NCBI GenBank assembly: GCA_963082975.1
Contig: OY720344.1
Span: forward strand, 35,704,033-35,768,032
From: Labia minor
Taxonomy: Eukaryota > Arthropoda > Insecta > Dermaptera > Spongiphoridae
Length of the DNA: 64,000 nucleotides
Direction of reading: 5' to 3'
Below the pieces are notes generated by a model. It saw nothing but the letters and a program-made list of their open reading frames with translations, did not search any database and was not told the origin of the DNA. Of this stretch, positions 61,401-64,000 are shown in pieces. Numbering within the stretch: position 1 is the first letter of the stretch; each line of letters opens with the position of its first letter. The translations under genes and the position numbers were made by a program.

Positions 61401-62511
61401 ATTTATTTAATTTCACATAAATTTATTAACATATACGATATAGGTACTTAAATATAAAATATATGTATTATATTATAAAAATTTATATTTTAAAGAAAGT
61501 ATAGTGATATTCATCTGTCATAATAAATTTAAAGCGAATTTTTCATTTTTCATAATCAATACTAACCAGGGTCCTTTCTTGTAGTGAAAATATAAAATCA
61601 TCAAGAACCCCTCCATCTTCAGTATATAAATAATAATTCCTTCAATAAAACAAGTTTTGATATTTATTAACGTAAGTCACTTGTTTTATTCATGAATGGA
61701 ATACTGTAGGGTTTAGTAGGATTTATCCCCCTCCCCCAAAAATAACACTAACACTAACACACATTTACAAAATTTAAAATTAAATTTATTTTATTTGTAG
61801 GAATGATAAAAAAACAATATATATATATATATTAAAAATCAATTATAGTATCTAATTACTGAAGATATTTAATATTTAAATTAATTAAGTAAATTTATTA
61901 ACAGATTTTTATTAAATCATTCATTGTTTTTAACTAATTATTTGAAAATGGATTAATATTTATTTTATACTTGACTAGCGTATAATAATGAGTATGAACA
62001 ATATTTTCTACCTTAAAATTTTAAATCAGTAAAATGAGTGTGGGACTGACCCCCTGAACTCCGGCCTATTCTTCTAAACTCGACCGTCAATTCTTAATCA
62101 TATAAAGACGCATTGAGTTACGGTCTCAAGACTATGGGAATTCATTCATTGAAATGACTTAAATCAATCAATTTCAATTCAATTCAATCAATTTTATTAA
62201 ATCATAATTTAATTACTCAATCATTCTCTTTCATCGGATTTTATATGTAAGTATTTAATAAATAGATATTTGACACTTTAAAATTATTTGTATAAATTAT
62301 TTTACAATTGAAAATCATTTTTAAACGTTTTTTAAAAGAATTATTTTAGTATTGGTTTATAATTATAAATCAATTCTTGCTGTTGACTGAGTTGATTTAT
62401 ACTTCATGATTAAAGAATGCAAATGTTTTCTACAATTTAACTAATAAATTAAATTAAATAAATTATAAATAAAATAATCACAGAAAAATCATCTGAGTAG
62501 ATAATAAAATA
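58419..62511. other. No gene recognised; AT-rich with simple repeats
   Basis: The region upstream of the rolling-stone-like gene must include its promoter. Simple repeats: GA at about 61296-61312 and ACACTA at about 61744-61760. A short retrotransposon-like tail is at 60870-60895. A frame at 60387-60605 has no family resemblance. I see nothing else. Confidence 0.4.
60870..60895 (+). repeat. Possible retrotransposon 3' terminus
   Basis: AAGCGAAGCTTTGCCGGGTC followed by TGCTAGTA has the same style (GC-rich hairpin then CTGCTAGT) as the LINE tails at 3058, 11572 and 25978, but in the opposite orientation and with different hairpin bases. No coding sequence is attached. Confidence 0.35.
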
Positions 62512-63030
62512 AGCTGGAGTGTTTCCACTCGACTATCTCGCAATTTGAATTGGATTAAATAACATATATTATATTTAAATTTATAATTTAATTAATTATA
62601 AATTATAAATTAAAATTAATAAATAATATTTATTAAACCATCGCATGTTTGGCTCTTTGTTGACGGCACCACGTGTTGGCGCATGAGATTTGCAGTGTTA
62701 AAAAATTAATTCTGGTACTTTCAGCGATTCAATCAAGCTGAAATTCTATATATAGCAGTTTTATACAATTATTAATCATGTAAAAAATTATCAAACATAT
62801 ATCTTTATTTTTACGATCACTTTAGAGGAAAAAAAATCAAAACGTTGTAGGTAATGATGACCCTCTTCTGCTTCAACTACATTTCTCAAAAGTTTATAGA
62901 AAACTACGAATAATGCCGTATACCAAATTCCATGATTCTAGCTCAAACCGCTTTTGCGAAATCTTGTCTCGAAATCGACAATTTTCGTGATCGCAATACT
63001 TACTATCTCTGGCGAGATAGTAAAAAAATT
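62512..63030 (-). repeat. Unclassified repeat (family B), copy 2
   Basis: Inverted copy of 30602-31166, similar along its whole length but with several short differences (for example the TG microsatellite of copy 1 is absent). At its right end ACTATCTC and GAGATAGT-type arms form a hairpin. No coding capacity is visible. Confidence 0.65.
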
Positions 63031-64000
63031 ATTATTGAAGGGTGCATAACTAATTCATTCATAATTTCAAAATAATATAAAAAAAATAAAATCATAATAA
63101 AATTGAATTAGAGATAACGAGTCTCTAATTTATTTCAACGCTGATTGAATATCGGTTTGTTTATAATAAAATAATTAAATATTGCAATCCTCATATTTGA
63201 TATTTATATAAATAAACAAAAATGATTATAAATAAATCTCAAAATGATTAATTAAAACTCAGGAAAAGAGTTTATAATTACTATGACACACCCATTCAAT
63301 TTTTTTTATTAAAATTTATGTTTGATATGTTGTAAATTTATATTCATAGATTGGATTATCACATTGAATAGAATATTTATAAAGTAATTACTGGACATGT
63401 ATTATTAATTAATAATATTAAGCGTAACGATTTATATAACGAGGGGGGATGTCAACAATTAAAGGAAGAATTTCTAAGACAAAATATGATTCTTAAATTT
63501 AAATATACTTAAGTCAATGTAATTTAAATAATCTGACAAGTTAAATTATGAAATGATAGTCAATATTAATGCTTAATAATTGTTTATCAATTCCTTTCTT
63601 TACTGCAAAAAAAAATAAATAAATAAATTTATCATTCTAATTAAATAATATTGTACATAAATATATATATTGTAATTACTACTGATATAATATATATATA
63701 TAAACGAAAATGAATTTAAACTTTTTAAATTTATTTTTTATTATTCTTTTACAAATCTTTTTTTATATTAATATTTATATTAAAATTAATAAAAGTAATT
63801 TTTTTTTGTAATTAATATTTGAATTTGAAATTTGATATTTGAAGTTAACAGCCATTGGCGTTTATATATATAGAAAGCTAACTATTTGACCTAGCTAACA
63901 TTAGGCTGCCAGCTGCATTCGTCAGGACTCAAAATGACCTTTCTCTCCTATCATCATTATAGTGCAAAATCTTTTTTTTATAGTTTTTCTAAATTTAAGG
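63031..64000. other. No feature recognised
   Basis: AT-rich sequence to the window edge. The last 150 bases are somewhat less AT-rich but match nothing I know. Confidence 0.4.

Overview
This is a very AT-rich window from a eukaryotic nuclear genome. It holds short GT-AG introns, well-conserved animal genes and many fossil DNA transposons. No prokaryotic, viral or organellar genes were seen. The gene set (spargel/PGC-1-like coactivator, rolling-stone-like membrane protein, NSUN6, DLEC1, CFAP298) together with abundant mariner, hAT and piggyBac relics points to an arthropod. A crustacean such as a parasitic copepod is my guess, but that is inference and not proven by the sequence.

Layout. 1-2300: intron or upstream sequence with two mariner elements, one nearly full length. 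2319-8625 (+): eleven exons encoding the C-terminal third of a DLEC1-like ciliary protein. 8730-13000: a dense transposon block (mariner with a nested element, a second mariner family, a non-LTR retrotransposon tail carrying a hAT MITE). 14347-17950 (-): NSUN6 tRNA methyltransferase. 18242-18760 (-): SUMO. 20317-21330 (+): TAMM41, single exon. 22965-24164 (+): GPALPP1. 25177-31515: repeats only (hAT MITE, LINE, deleted hAT element, unclassified repeats, possible LTR). 31875-32405 (-) ENY2 and 32834-35398 (+) CFAP298 are head to head. 36048-45174 (-): a 12-exon PGC-1/spargel-family coactivator (about 1295 residues) with a large array of 15-residue Q/N-rich repeats, an RS domain and an RRM; its introns carry piggyBac and mariner relics. 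46809-47630: mariner relics. 48510-50929 (+): proteasome ATPase Rpt5/PSMC3. 51670-58418 (-): rolling-stone-like four-exon membrane protein. 58419-64000: AT-rich sequence with repeats and no gene I can support.

The genes do not form one pathway. Several are housekeeping (proteasome ATPase, SUMO, ENY2 of SAGA/TREX-2, mitochondrial TAMM41), one is a metabolic transcription coactivator, and two (DLEC1, CFAP298) belong to motile cilia or flagella. The most unusual feature is the Q/N-rich tandem array inside the PGC-1-like protein. The second theme is the number of independent DNA-transposon families whose terminal repeats, and in several cases target-site duplications, can still be read base by base. 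All exon coordinates were derived by eye from splice signals, phase continuity and protein similarity recalled from known families.
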